Part shown: positions 54,901 through 63,228 of the stretch, piece after piece
Layout of the letters: each line of letters opens with the position of its first letter
Position numbering within the stretch: position 1 is the stretch's first letter
Source: Pseudomonas sp. RIT409
Lineage (GTDB): Bacteria; Pseudomonadota; Gammaproteobacteria; Pseudomonadales; Pseudomonadaceae
DNA: 64,000 bases
Assembly (NCBI RefSeq): GCF_003052515.2
Contig: NZ_QARE02000026.1
Location: 1-64,000, forward strand
Direction of reading: 5' to 3'
The notes under the pieces: model-generated
What the model saw: only the letters and a program-made list of their open reading frames with translations
Databases searched by the model: none
Told to the model about the DNA's origin: nothing
Made by a program: the position numbers and the translations under genes

Positions 54901-54913
54901 GCCGGATTCCGGC
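54901..54913 (+). promoter_or_regulatory. Candidate trpGDC attenuator hairpin
   Basis: GCCGG-ATT-CCGGC begins 10 bases after the second leader stop, the same place as the hairpin after the first leader. The following TCTGCTAC is only weakly U-rich. Confidence 0.5.
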
Positions 54914-55046
54914 TCTGCTACACCCTGCCTTCGAACAACGCCTTGCGCGACAGTTGACCCTTCCCTTGGCGGGACATGCCAGGCGATGAGTCAGGCAACG
55001 TTTCGAAGGTTCGCACAAGGTCAGATTTCAAGAGGTTAAGCACGCC

Positions 55047-55646
55047 ATGCTGCTGATGATCGATAACTACGACTCTTTTACCTATAACGTCGTGCAATAC
55101 CTGGGCGAACTGGGCGCCGACGTTAGAGTCATCCGCAACGATGAAATGACCGTGGCCGAAATCGAAGCGCTCAATCCGGAGCGCATCGTGGTTTCGCCAG
55201 GCCCCTGCACGCCTAATGAGGCGGGTGTCTCCATCGACGTCATCAAGCACTTTGCAGGCAAGCTGCCCGTGCTAGGCGTTTGCCTCGGCCATCAAGCGAT
55301 CGGCCAGGCGTTTGGTGGCGAAGTGGTCCGCGCGCGTCAGGTGATGCACGGCAAGACCAGCGACCTGATCCATAAAGACCAAGGCGTGTTCGCAGGTCTC
55401 AAGCACCCACTGACGGTCACCCGTTATCACTCGTTGGTGGTCAAGCGTGACACCTTGCCCGACTGCCTGGAGATGACCGCCTGGACTCAGTTGGAGGACG
55501 GCTCGGTCGACGAGATCATGGGCGTACGTCACAAAACGCTGAACGTCGAGGGCGTCCAGTTCCATCCTGAGTCGATTCTCTCCGAACAAGGCCATGAGCT
55601 GTTCGCCAACTTCCTCAAGCAGACCGGCGGCGTGCGTCAGGGTTAA
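55047..55646 (+). CDS. trpG: Anthranilate synthase glutamine amidotransferase
   Basis: A 199-residue class I glutamine amidotransferase. Nucleophile Cys lies in LGVCLGHQAIGQAFGG; His and Glu of the triad lie in GVQFHPESIL; the oxyanion segment is VVSPGPCTPNEAG. It supplies ammonia to TrpE. It may also serve p-aminobenzoate synthase, as amphibolic TrpG/PabA proteins do; no separate pabA is in the window. First structural gene of trpGDC, 156 bases after the leader peptide. Confidence 0.96.
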   Translation: MLLMIDNYDSFTYNVVQYLGELGADVRVIRNDEMTVAEIEALNPERIVVSPGPCTPNEAGVSIDVIKHFAGKLPVLGVCLGHQAIGQAFGGEVVRARQVMHGKTSDLIHKDQGVFAGLKHPLTVTRYHSLVVKRDTLPDCLEMTAWTQLEDGSVDEIMGVRHKTLNVEGVQFHPESILSEQGHELFANFLKQTGGVRQG

Positions 55647-55658
55647 GGACACTTCGAT

Positions 55659-56714
55659 ATGGCGATGGATATCAAAACGGCGCTGGGCCGGGTTGTAAAT
55701 CAACTGGACCTGACCACCGACGAAATGCGCGATGTCATGCGCGAAATCATGACCGGGCAATGCACGCAGGCACAGATCGGCGCCTTTCTGATGGGCATGC
55801 GGATGAAGAGCGAAACCATCGACGAAATCGTCGGTGCCGTTTCGGTGATGCGCGAACTGGCCGATCAGGTTCAGTTGCAGTCGTTGGATCGTGTGGTCGA
55901 TATCGTCGGCACCGGCGGCGACGGCGCGAATATCTTCAACGTTTCCACGGCCGCATCGCTCGTCATCTCGGCAGCGGGCTGTACCGTCGCCAAGCATGGC
56001 AATCGCGCGGTGTCGGGCAAGAGCGGCAGTGCCGACTTGCTGGAGGCGGCGGGTGTGTACCTGAACCTGACCCCGGTTCAGGTAGCGCGCTGCATCGACA
56101 GCGTGGGGATCGGTTTCATGTTCGCTCAGACCCATCATCAAGCGATGAAGCATGCCGCGGGTCCGCGCAAGGAAATGGGGCTGCGCACGCTTTTCAACAT
56201 GCTCGGTCCACTGACTAACCCGGCAGGGGTCAAGCATCAGGTGGTCGGTGTATTCAATCAGGCGCTGTGTCGCCCGCTTGCCGAGGTACTCCGGCGCCTG
56301 GGCAGCAAACATGTGCTGGTGGTGCATTCGCAGGATGGCCTGGACGAGTTCAGCCTCGCCGCACCCACGTTCGTGGCGGAACTCAAGAACGATCAAGTGA
56401 CCGAATATTCGGTACAACCCGAAGACTTGGGTATCAAGAGTCAGAGTCTGTTTGGTCTGGTTGTGGAAAGCCCTCAGCAGTCGCTGGAGTTGATTCGTGA
56501 CGCATTGGGGCGCCGCAAGACCGAAAATGGCCAGAAGGCGGCGGAAATGATTGTGCTCAATGCGGGTGCGGCGCTCTACGCGGCGGATCACGCGTCGACG
56601 CTGAAAGAGGGTGTGGAACTGGCCCATGACGCGCTGCATACCGGCCTGGCCCGTGAAAAACTGGAAGAGCTGGGTGCCTTCACTGCGGTATTCAAACAGG
56701 AGAATGAAGGATGA
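55659..56714 (+). CDS. trpD: Anthranilate phosphoribosyltransferase
   Basis: A 351-residue enzyme that joins anthranilate to PRPP. Motifs: VGTGGDGANIFNVSTAAS for PRPP, KHGNRAVSGKSGSADLLEAAG, and LFNMLGPLTNPAG. The ATG at 55659 has the better ribosome site (AAGGAC); an ATG at 55665 would give the 349-residue form seen in relatives. It lies 12 bases after trpG and overlaps trpC by 4 bases. Confidence 0.97.
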   Translation: MAMDIKTALGRVVNQLDLTTDEMRDVMREIMTGQCTQAQIGAFLMGMRMKSETIDEIVGAVSVMRELADQVQLQSLDRVVDIVGTGGDGANIFNVSTAASLVISAAGCTVAKHGNRAVSGKSGSADLLEAAGVYLNLTPVQVARCIDSVGIGFMFAQTHHQAMKHAAGPRKEMGLRTLFNMLGPLTNPAGVKHQVVGVFNQALCRPLAEVLRRLGSKHVLVVHSQDGLDEFSLAAPTFVAELKNDQVTEYSVQPEDLGIKSQSLFGLVVESPQQSLELIRDALGRRKTENGQKAAEMIVLNAGAALYAADHASTLKEGVELAHDALHTGLAREKLEELGAFTAVFKQENEG

Positions 56715-57547
56715 GCGTGCCAACGGTACTGGAAAAGATTCTCGCCCGTAAGGCCGAAGAGGTGGCGGCACGTCGCGCCAGCGTCAGCTTGTCCGAGCTG
56801 GAGACCCTGGCTGCCACAGCCGATGCCACGCGCGGGTTCGCCAAGGCACTGATCGATCAGGCCAAGCGCAAACAGCCGGCGGTCATCGCGGAAATCAAGA
56901 AGGCCTCGCCCAGCAAAGGGGTTATCCGCGAGAACTTTCAGCCTGGTGAGATAGCCAAGAGCTACGAAGCGGGTGGCGCAACCTGCCTGTCAGTGCTCAC
57001 CGACATTGATTTCTTCCTGGGTGCCGATGCTTATCTGAAGGAAGCACGCAGTGCGTGCAAGTTGCCGGTCATTCGCAAGGATTTCATGATCGACCCCTAT
57101 CAGGTGGTCGAAGCGCGCGCATTGGGTGCCGATTGCATATTGCTGATCGTATCGGCCCTCGAGGATGGACAAATGGCGGAACTGGCCTCCGTCGCCAAAT
57201 CCAACCAGCTCGATGTGCTGGTTGAAGTGCATGATGGTGACGAGTTGGAGCGCGCGCTGAAGACCCTCGATACTCCGTTGGTCGGCATCAACAACCGCAA
57301 CCTGCACACCTTCGAGGTCAGCCTGGAAACCACCCTTGACTTGCTCCCGCGTATCCCGCGTGATCGCCTGGTGGTGACCGAAAGCGGGATCTTGAACCGC
57401 GCCGACGTCGAATTGATGGAAATCAACGACGTGTATACCTTCCTCGTGGGCGAAGCCTTCATGCGTGCCGAAAAACCGGGTGTGGAATTGCAGCGTCTGT
57501 TCTTCCCGGAGAAGGGTGCGGCGATCAAGTCCAGTACGCTGGATTGA
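56711..57547 (+). CDS. trpC: Indole-3-glycerol-phosphate synthase
   Basis: A 278-residue TIM barrel that closes the indole ring. Signatures are AVIAEIKKASPSKGVIRENF (catalytic Lys and Glu), LPVIRKDFMIDPYQV, VGINNRNLHTFEVSLETT and VTESGI. Single-function form, not fused to TrpF. It starts inside trpD (ATGA) and ends the trpGDC operon. Confidence 0.97.
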   Translation: MSVPTVLEKILARKAEEVAARRASVSLSELETLAATADATRGFAKALIDQAKRKQPAVIAEIKKASPSKGVIRENFQPGEIAKSYEAGGATCLSVLTDIDFFLGADAYLKEARSACKLPVIRKDFMIDPYQVVEARALGADCILLIVSALEDGQMAELASVAKSNQLDVLVEVHDGDELERALKTLDTPLVGINNRNLHTFEVSLETTLDLLPRIPRDRLVVTESGILNRADVELMEINDVYTFLVGEAFMRAEKPGVELQRLFFPEKGAAIKSSTLD

Positions 57548-57615
57548 TTGGGCAGGCATACCTGTTCCATAGGTGAGAGCAAGCTCACGCCCAGTGACCG
57601 TCGGCAGGCTATCGA

Positions 57616-58308
57616 ATGAGTAGATACCTCGAGATCTGCGTAGAGGCTGGCCTGCAGGCCGAACAGGACCTGCTGGCCTCGGTGTGCGCCGGAGAGGCCG
57701 ATCACGGACTGCTGTTCTGGCGGCCCAATGACCACGCGCTAGTCATGCCTCGGCGTCTCAGCCGCCTGCCCGGTTTTACTGAGGCCAGCGAAACGCTGGC
57801 GGACATCGGCTGGCCTGTTCTGCTTCGGGAAAGCGGGGGCGAGCCGGTCCCCCAGTCCCCCGCCACAGTCAACGTTGCGCTGGTCTACGTTCAGCCGAAG
57901 ACGGAGCCTGATCGCGACCGTATCGAAAACGCCTACATGCGGCTGTGTCAGCCTATGCTCGATGTCTTGAATGAGCTGGGCGGCGTTGCATCGCTCGGAG
58001 AGGTAGACGGCGCATTCTGCGACGGCCGTTTCAACGTGAACCTCAACGGGCGCAAAATGGTGGGGACCGCTCAGCGCTGGCGTCAGAGTCAGGGCGGGAA
58101 ACGCCCGGTGGTGTTGGCCCACGGTGCGATGCTGCTGGACAACGAGCGGGTCGACATGGTCAATGCGGTCAACCGCTTCAATGAGATGTGCGATCTTGAG
58201 CAACGTTGCCGGGCAGACAGTCACGTTGCGCTGCGGGAAATGTACGCGGGTAACGATTTCCTCGACCGGCTGACAGAACGCTACGCGGCCGTGCTGGTCG
58301 GCCTGTAG
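57616..58308 (+). CDS. Lipoate/biotin-ligase-fold protein (BPL/LplA family)
   Basis: A 230-residue protein with the biotin/lipoate ligase catalytic fold. The key lysine context GRFNVNLNGRKMVGTAQRWRQ is present; the opening MSRYLEICVEAGLQAEQDLLASV also fits. The length is that of a single catalytic domain without the LplA accessory domain. Its acceptor or acyl substrate is unknown; it could be a lipoyl or octanoyl transferase or a non-catalytic relative. It lies 68 bases after trpC and converges with vfr with an 8-base gap and no terminator. Confidence 0.75.
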   Translation: MSRYLEICVEAGLQAEQDLLASVCAGEADHGLLFWRPNDHALVMPRRLSRLPGFTEASETLADIGWPVLLRESGGEPVPQSPATVNVALVYVQPKTEPDRDRIENAYMRLCQPMLDVLNELGGVASLGEVDGAFCDGRFNVNLNGRKMVGTAQRWRQSQGGKRPVVLAHGAMLLDNERVDMVNAVNRFNEMCDLEQRCRADSHVALREMYAGNDFLDRLTERYAAVLVGL

Positions 58309-58316
58309 CAAAGGGC

Positions 58317-58958
58317 TCAGCGAGTGCCGTAGACCACCATGGTCTTGCCGCGCACGTGCACCAGTTTCTGCTCTTCCAGCGATTTCAATACGCGTCCTAC
58401 CATCTCCCGAGAGCACCCCACAATGCGACCGATCTCCTGACGGGTAATCTTGATCTGCATGCCGTCCGGGTGAGTCATGGCGTCTGGCTGCTTGCACAGA
58501 TCCAGTAGGCTGCGAGCCACGCGCCCGGTGACGTCCAGAAAGGCAAGATCGCCGACCTTGCGTGTTGTGTTACGCAAGCGCTCGGCCATCTGTCCGCCCA
58601 TCGCGTACATCAACTCAGGATCATGCTGACTTAGCTCGCGGAACTTGGCATAAGTGATTTCGGCAACTTCACACTCGGTCTTGGCGCGCACCCAGGCGCT
58701 CCGCGAGCCGTCGTTGACAGGCTGAAAGAGCCCAAGCTCGCCGAAGAAGTCACCACTGTTCAGGTAGGCGACGATCATCTCCCGCCCGTCACTGTCTTCG
58801 ATCAGAATCGTCACCGACCCTTTGATAATCAGGTAGAGGGACTCCGACTGTTCACCTGCACAAATGATGTTGGTTTTGGCCGGACAGCGCTGTCGTTGAG
58901 CGTGAGGAAGGAGTTTGTCGACCAGCTTCATTTTGTTTGGAGGGGTCATGGCAACCAT
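58317..58958 (-). CDS. vfr: CRP-family regulator Vfr
   Basis: A 213-residue cAMP receptor protein homologue. The cyclic-nucleotide pocket is SGDFFGELGLFQPVNDGSRSAWVRAKTECEVAEI; the C-terminal helix-turn-helix is ITRQEIGRIVGCSREMVGRVLKSLEEQKLV. The length and position after trpC match Vfr of P. aeruginosa (global virulence control with cAMP) and Crp of P. putida. The ATG at 58958 follows GGGA. It is divergent from osmC. Confidence 0.94.
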   Translation of the reverse strand: MVAMTPPNKMKLVDKLLPHAQRQRCPAKTNIICAGEQSESLYLIIKGSVTILIEDSDGREMIVAYLNSGDFFGELGLFQPVNDGSRSAWVRAKTECEVAEITYAKFRELSQHDPELMYAMGGQMAERLRNTTRKVGDLAFLDVTGRVARSLLDLCKQPDAMTHPDGMQIKITRQEIGRIVGCSREMVGRVLKSLEEQKLVHVRGKTMVVYGTR

Positions 58959-59126
58959 GGGGGTATCCCGTAAAAAACTGCGCCCTGCGGCATTCTTATA
59001 GGTATCGGCAGTATTTCTGATTTACCGCAGTTCTACAGCGGCGATTCGCCATTTTTTCGGAAAATTCCTACATTTTTGTCCCGGAGCGGCAGTTTCCGGC
59101 CCGCGCAGCGGCACAGCGACCTTGTG

Positions 59127-59133
59127 CTAAGCT
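59127..59133 (+). promoter_or_regulatory. Possible sigma-S-type -10 of osmC
   Basis: TGTG-CTAAGCT resembles the extended -10 of stationary-phase promoters, 34 bases before the osmC-type start. No good -35 is seen. Weak evidence. Confidence 0.25.
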
Positions 59134-59166
59134 GGCCGCCTTTTTTCAAGCATTGGAGTCCTGGGG

Positions 59167-59589
59167 ATGAAAGCGCGTATTCAATGGGCGGGTGAGGCCA
59201 TGTTCCTTGGCGAATCGGGCAGCGGCCATGTGGTCGTGATGGACGGCCCGCCCGAGAGCGGCGGTCGAAACCTGGGTGTGCGCCCAATGGAAATGGTGCT
59301 GATCGGCCTGGGCGGTTGCAGCAACTTCGACGTCGTCAGCATCCTCAAGAAAGCGCGCCAGCCGGTCGAGAGCTGTGAGGCCTTCCTGGAGGCCGAGCGC
59401 GCCACCGAGGACCCGAAGGTCTTCACCAAGATCCATTTGCATTTCGTGGTCAAAGGCCGTGGCCTGAAGGAGGCCCAGGTCAAACGCGCCATTGAACTTT
59501 CGGCTGAAAAATATTGCTCGGCGTCCATCATGCTCGGCGCTGCCGGCGTCGAGATTACCCACGACTACGAGATCATCGAGCTGGGTTGA
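59167..59589 (+). CDS. OsmC-family peroxiredoxin-like protein
   Basis: A 140-residue OsmC/Ohr-fold protein. The two conserved cysteines are in LIGLGGCSNFDVVSIL and AEKYCSASIMLGAAG; they form the thiol peroxidase centre. It is the YhfA-like branch, often beside crp, as here beside vfr. Substrate is probably an organic hydroperoxide, but the physiological role of this branch is unclear. Confidence 0.88.
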   Translation: MKARIQWAGEAMFLGESGSGHVVVMDGPPESGGRNLGVRPMEMVLIGLGGCSNFDVVSILKKARQPVESCEAFLEAERATEDPKVFTKIHLHFVVKGRGLKEAQVKRAIELSAEKYCSASIMLGAAGVEITHDYEIIELG

Positions 59590-59595
59590 TTGACA

Positions 59596-59622
59596 GGAAA
59601 GGCGCCATTCCGGCGCCTTTCC
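59596..59622. terminator. Terminator between osmC and coq7
   Basis: GGAAAGGCGCC / GGCGCCTTTCC, a perfect 11-base stem with a 5-base loop, 6 bases after the osmC stop and 45 before the coq7 stop. It can serve both converging genes; the T run is short. Confidence 0.65.
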
Positions 59623-59667
59623 GATACGTGCCCCCACAGAAGACAGCCCTCGCTGTCGTGACCCTTC

Positions 59668-60315
59668 TCAGATGCGGTAAGTGCTCTTGGTCATCACCTT
59701 GGCCAACAGGCTCATGCCAAACTTCACCGGGGCCGGGAAGCGATAGCCCCCGGCTTCAATGGCGCCTTCGGCGTGCTGTTCCTCATCGGTTCGCATCTGC
59801 TCCAGAATGGCGCGGGACTTTTCGTCCTCTGCTGGCAGCTGTTGCAGGTGCTCGTTCAAGTGTTTGCACACCTGATCTTCAGTGGCTGCGACGAACCCTA
59901 GACTGATTTTGTCGCTGATCAGGCCGGCGACCGCGCCGATCCCGAACGACATGCCGTAGAAAAGCGGATTGAGCACACTGGTGTGACTGCCCAACTGATG
60001 GATGCGCTGCTCGCACCACACCAAGTGGTCGATTTCTTCTTCCGCCGCGTGCTCCATCGCTTTGCGCACCTGGGGCAACTTCGCGGTCAGGGCTTGCCCC
60101 TGATACAGCGCTTGAGCGCAGACTTCACCGGTATGGTTGATGCGCATGAGACCGGCGACATGACGGGTCTCGGTCTCGCTCAGCTTCGAGTCACGCTGGA
60201 CGATGGCAGGTGAAGGGCGATGAGCGTGCGCACTGGCGGGCAGCAGCGTTTTCATCGCCGCATCGGCTTGCAAGAGAAAACGATCAATAGGGGAGTAGTG
60301 ACGTTCGGTAGCCAT
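59668..60315 (-). CDS. coq7: 3-demethoxyubiquinol 3-hydroxylase Coq7
   Basis: A 215-residue di-iron enzyme of ubiquinone synthesis, the form used by Pseudomonas in place of UbiF. Iron-ligand motifs: LMRINHTGEVCAQALYQGQ, EEEIDHLVWCEQRI, EDQVCKHLNEHL and MRTDEEQHAEGAIEAGG. It hydroxylates the ring of demethoxyubiquinol. The start at 60315 follows GGAGGTG. It forms a single unit between osmC and the HIT gene. Confidence 0.95.
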   Translation of the reverse strand: MATERHYSPIDRFLLQADAAMKTLLPASAHAHRPSPAIVQRDSKLSETETRHVAGLMRINHTGEVCAQALYQGQALTAKLPQVRKAMEHAAEEEIDHLVWCEQRIHQLGSHTSVLNPLFYGMSFGIGAVAGLISDKISLGFVAATEDQVCKHLNEHLQQLPAEDEKSRAILEQMRTDEEQHAEGAIEAGGYRFPAPVKFGMSLLAKVMTKSTYRI

Positions 60316-60439
60316 GGGCACCTCCGGATAAAACCACGGCGGTCAGTCTACCTCAATCCGCAGGGCGGGGCTTGCTCTGCATCAGCCCGCCGAGGCGCCA
60401 AACAGACACCTGGCGAGCATAACGCGTTGAAATCGCGAC

Positions 60440-60778
60440 TTAACCCGGCGGCCAAGTCATTTGACGTTTGCCCAAGACATGCAGGTGAATGTGATAAACG
60501 GTCTGGCCGCCTTTCTCATTGGTGTTCATGACCACCCGAAAGCCGTCTTCACAGCCTTGCTCTTTGGCCAGGCGCTGGGCAGTGAACAGAATGTGGCCCA
60601 GCAACCCCTTGTCCTCTTCCGTCACGTCGTTCAGCGTGGCAATGGGTTTCTTAGGAATGACCAGAAAGTGGACCGGCGCCTGTGGCGCGATGTCGTGGAA
60701 GGCCAGTACCTGATCATCTTCGTAGATGATCTTCGCCGGGATTTCCCGGTTGATGATCTTGGTGAACAGAGTTGTCAC
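60440..60778 (-). CDS. HIT-family nucleotide-binding protein (HinT-like)
   Basis: A 112-residue histidine-triad protein. The triad is in GQTVYHIHLHVLGKRQM; the N-terminal part is TLFTKIINREIPAKIIYEDDQVLAFHDIAPQAP. HinT proteins hydrolyse phosphoramidates of purine nucleotides. The start is GTG at 60778 after AGGAG. The length fits HinT. The gene is 84 bases upstream of nothing on its strand except coq7, and probably has its own promoter. Confidence 0.93.
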   Translation of the reverse strand: MTTLFTKIINREIPAKIIYEDDQVLAFHDIAPQAPVHFLVIPKKPIATLNDVTEEDKGLLGHILFTAQRLAKEQGCEDGFRVVMNTNEKGGQTVYHIHLHVLGKRQMTWPPG

Positions 60779-60861
60779 AGCCTTGTGTCTCCTTAGAAGA
60801 GGAATGATCCGAGTGTACTGGGGAGGTCATACCGCGCCCAGCCATTTCTTGAAGCTTGTGG

Positions 60862-61647
60862 TCAGGCCGACAGTCTCGACTTGATTATCGAGCTCCAGAT
60901 TTTGCGGGTCAGCCAGCGACCCGTTACGCGCGGCAGACCGGTGATGAAACGGTTGCGCCATCCGGGAATAATGATCGCCTTGTTCTTGTCGAGCGCACGC
61001 ACGGTATAGAGCGCAACCTCTTCAGCTGTCAGGGTTGTGTCGTTGATGAAATTGTCAGCGTTCAACTGGGCCGCGCGGAAAAACGAGGTGTGCGTCGGGC
61101 CTGGGCACAGTACTGAAACCTTCACCCCGGTTTTCTTCAGTTCTTCGCGCAGCCCTTCCGAAAAATGCAGAACGAACGCTTTGCTCGCCGCGTAGGTGCT
61201 CATCCACGGTCCAGGCTGGAATCCCATGATTGATGCCACATTAAGGATCTGGCCGCCGCCCTGTACGGCCATCAAATTGCCGACGGTGTGGCAAAGGCGG
61301 GTCATTGCCAGGACGTTGAGGTCGAGCAGGTCCTGCTCCTGCGCCCACTCCTGAGCGAGAAACGGTCCGCTGTTGCCAATGCCAGCGCAGTTCACGAGCA
61401 AGTCGATCTGCCTCTCGCCATCTTCCAGTTCCAAAAGAAAGCCGGAAAGGCGCAGCGGCTCACCCAGATCACAGGCGCGGAAAAGCACCTCGACGCCGAA
61501 GCGCTGGGTAAATTCGATTGCGATGCTCTCCAGCATGTCCCGATGGCGGGCCACCAGAATCAGGTGGCGACCACGACGGGCCAGCGCTTCGGCGATGGCC
61601 AGGCCGATACCGCTGGATGCGCCGGTGACGAGGGCGTAACGGGTCAT
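60862..61647 (-). CDS. Short-chain dehydrogenase/reductase
   Basis: A 261-residue classical SDR. Cofactor motif YALVTGASSGIGLAIAEAL; NAG-type motif VNCAGIGNSG; catalytic Tyr and Lys in STYAASKAFVLHFSEGL; Ser in NVASIMGF. A basic residue after the first strand (ARHRD) suggests NADP(H). The substrate is unknown. The ATG at 61647 follows GGAGAAC. Confidence 0.87.
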   Translation of the reverse strand: MTRYALVTGASSGIGLAIAEALARRGRHLILVARHRDMLESIAIEFTQRFGVEVLFRACDLGEPLRLSGFLLELEDGERQIDLLVNCAGIGNSGPFLAQEWAQEQDLLDLNVLAMTRLCHTVGNLMAVQGGGQILNVASIMGFQPGPWMSTYAASKAFVLHFSEGLREELKKTGVKVSVLCPGPTHTSFFRAAQLNADNFINDTTLTAEEVALYTVRALDKNKAIIIPGWRNRFITGLPRVTGRWLTRKIWSSIIKSRLSA

Positions 61648-61703
61648 GCTGTTCTCCAATAAGGTGTTGCGAGTGTCGAGACAGCGTCCTTGCTGCCAGG
61701 CAG

Positions 61704-62627
61704 TTATTGATCGTCGTCTGTGCCGGATAGCTCATCGACCTCTGGAGGATCGACAGGAACGATGGGTTCGGCAGCGCCTTCGGCGTCATCGTCATACGGC
61801 AGCGATTGTTCATACTCGCCGGTGGTGATTTCGACTTCTTCTTTGACTTTTTGCAGGCCACCCATCAGGCCACCCGCGAACACCACGGCGAGAAAAATTA
61901 CCCAGAGAGCGGCGAGGCATTTGACCCCTCTGGTATTGGGCGGAGGCGGCGGGCCGTAACGATTCGGACCACTGTTCCCTGGGATGATCATCATCAGGAA
62001 AGGAAAGAAGCTGCCCACGAATGGCACGAGATTGAGCAACAGCAGCCAGGCTGACCATCCCGCGTCGTGCAGACGTTGCGCCCCCATCTGAATGCTGATG
62101 ACGACTACCGCCACAAACAGAACGGCGGCCAGCAGCCCGCCAGCCACCAGCGACAGGCTCATGACCCCAAAGCACAAGGCCGCGAGCAGCAAGCCTATGA
62201 ACGTCAACACCATGGTCCAGGCCAGATAGCGCAGCCTGCCGATACGACCTTGCACGGTAAATACCTTCAGCTCTCCCACGGTCGGCCACGGCTGGGCGAC
62301 CGCAGAGCGCGGCGGCGCATAGGGCGATTTGGGCTGCTCTAGCGCGGCGTGTACGGGCGCTGGTTCTTCGATGTCTTCAAGAGTCCAGGCGACAGGCTGC
62401 TCCGCCTCGACTCGGGCATCCACCCCTGCGTCATTCAGTGCTTTCAAATAGCGCTGCGCATCGTCATGAGTCAGGCCTCGCTTGAGCGTAATAGGCTTGC
62501 CAGAGAACAGCCGGTCGACGGAGGACACGTCAGTCTTGAACAGTTGCGCAAGGTTCAGACGTGCAGTCTCCAGATCGACCCCTGTTCGGAGCTGCCCTTC
62601 GAAAACGATCTTGAAATGCTCGGCCAT
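61704..62627 (-). CDS. DUF805 membrane protein with N-terminal soluble domain
   Basis: A 307-residue protein. The first 75 residues are soluble (FKIVFEGQLRTGVDLETARLNLAQLFKTD; LKRGLTHDDAQRYLKALNDAG); a proline-rich linker follows. The DUF805 core (125-255) has four helices and motifs GRIGRLRYLAW and MGAQRLHDAGWSAWL, then PGNSGPNRYGPPPPPN. Another helix and an acidic tail (YDDDAEGAAEPIVPVDPPEVDELSG) end it. The function is not known. It lies between the SDR and hemJ genes on the same strand, 43 bases after hemJ. Confidence 0.82.
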   Translation of the reverse strand: MAEHFKIVFEGQLRTGVDLETARLNLAQLFKTDVSSVDRLFSGKPITLKRGLTHDDAQRYLKALNDAGVDARVEAEQPVAWTLEDIEEPAPVHAALEQPKSPYAPPRSAVAQPWPTVGELKVFTVQGRIGRLRYLAWTMVLTFIGLLLAALCFGVMSLSLVAGGLLAAVLFVAVVVISIQMGAQRLHDAGWSAWLLLLNLVPFVGSFFPFLMMIIPGNSGPNRYGPPPPPNTRGVKCLAALWVIFLAVVFAGGLMGGLQKVKEEVEITTGEYEQSLPYDDDAEGAAEPIVPVDPPEVDELSGTDDDQ

Positions 62628-62670
62628 GGTTGGCTTCCTTGTCAGGGTTGAAGGCGTCTCTTGCCAGAGA

Positions 62671-63096
62671 TCAGAACGGCTTGACCACTACGAGAATGAC
62701 GACAGCCAGGAGAATCAGAACCGGAATTTCGTTGAACCAGCGGTAGAACACGTGACTACGGCCATTTTCGCCCCGCGCGAAACGCTTCACTTGAGCGCCA
62801 CACATATGGTGGTAGCCGATCAGGATGACCACCAGCGTCAGCTTGGCATGCAGCCAGCCCTGTTGGAGGTAGCCGGGGATGAGTGTAATCAGCCAGATAC
62901 CAAACACCAGCGTTGCGATCATGGCGGGCCCCATGATGCCGCGATAGAGCTTGCGCTCCATGGTACAGAAACGTTCACGGCTGACGGCGTCTTCGCTCAT
63001 CGAGTGGTAGACGAACAGGCGGGGAAGGTAGAAGAGGCCTGCGAACCAGCAGACGAGGGAGACGATGTGCAGTGCTTTTATCCACAGATAGAGCAT
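62671..63096 (-). CDS. hemJ: HemJ-type protoporphyrinogen oxidase
   Basis: A 141-residue membrane protein with four helices, the usual HemJ (UPF0093) length. Conserved residues lie in LWIKALHIVSLVCWFAGLFYLPRLFVYH (His10) and GWLHAKLTLVVILIGYHHM (His and Lys). HemJ oxidises protoporphyrinogen IX in heme synthesis in bacteria without HemG or HemY. Older labels call it a CopD-like protein. The start at 63096 gives MLYLWIKALH. It is divergent from argC. Confidence 0.88.
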   Translation of the reverse strand: MLYLWIKALHIVSLVCWFAGLFYLPRLFVYHSMSEDAVSRERFCTMERKLYRGIMGPAMIATLVFGIWLITLIPGYLQQGWLHAKLTLVVILIGYHHMCGAQVKRFARGENGRSHVFYRWFNEIPVLILLAVVILVVVKPF

Positions 63097-63228
63097 TTTG
63101 GTTTTTCCAGGATCACGGTGGCGCAAATAGTAGTGGCTTGCGTGCCCGTACGTCACGTTCACGGTTGTCCCGAGGGCGACGGACTCATATCATCAGCGGC
63201 TTTCCAGTGGTTTCGTTGAGGGCAGGTT

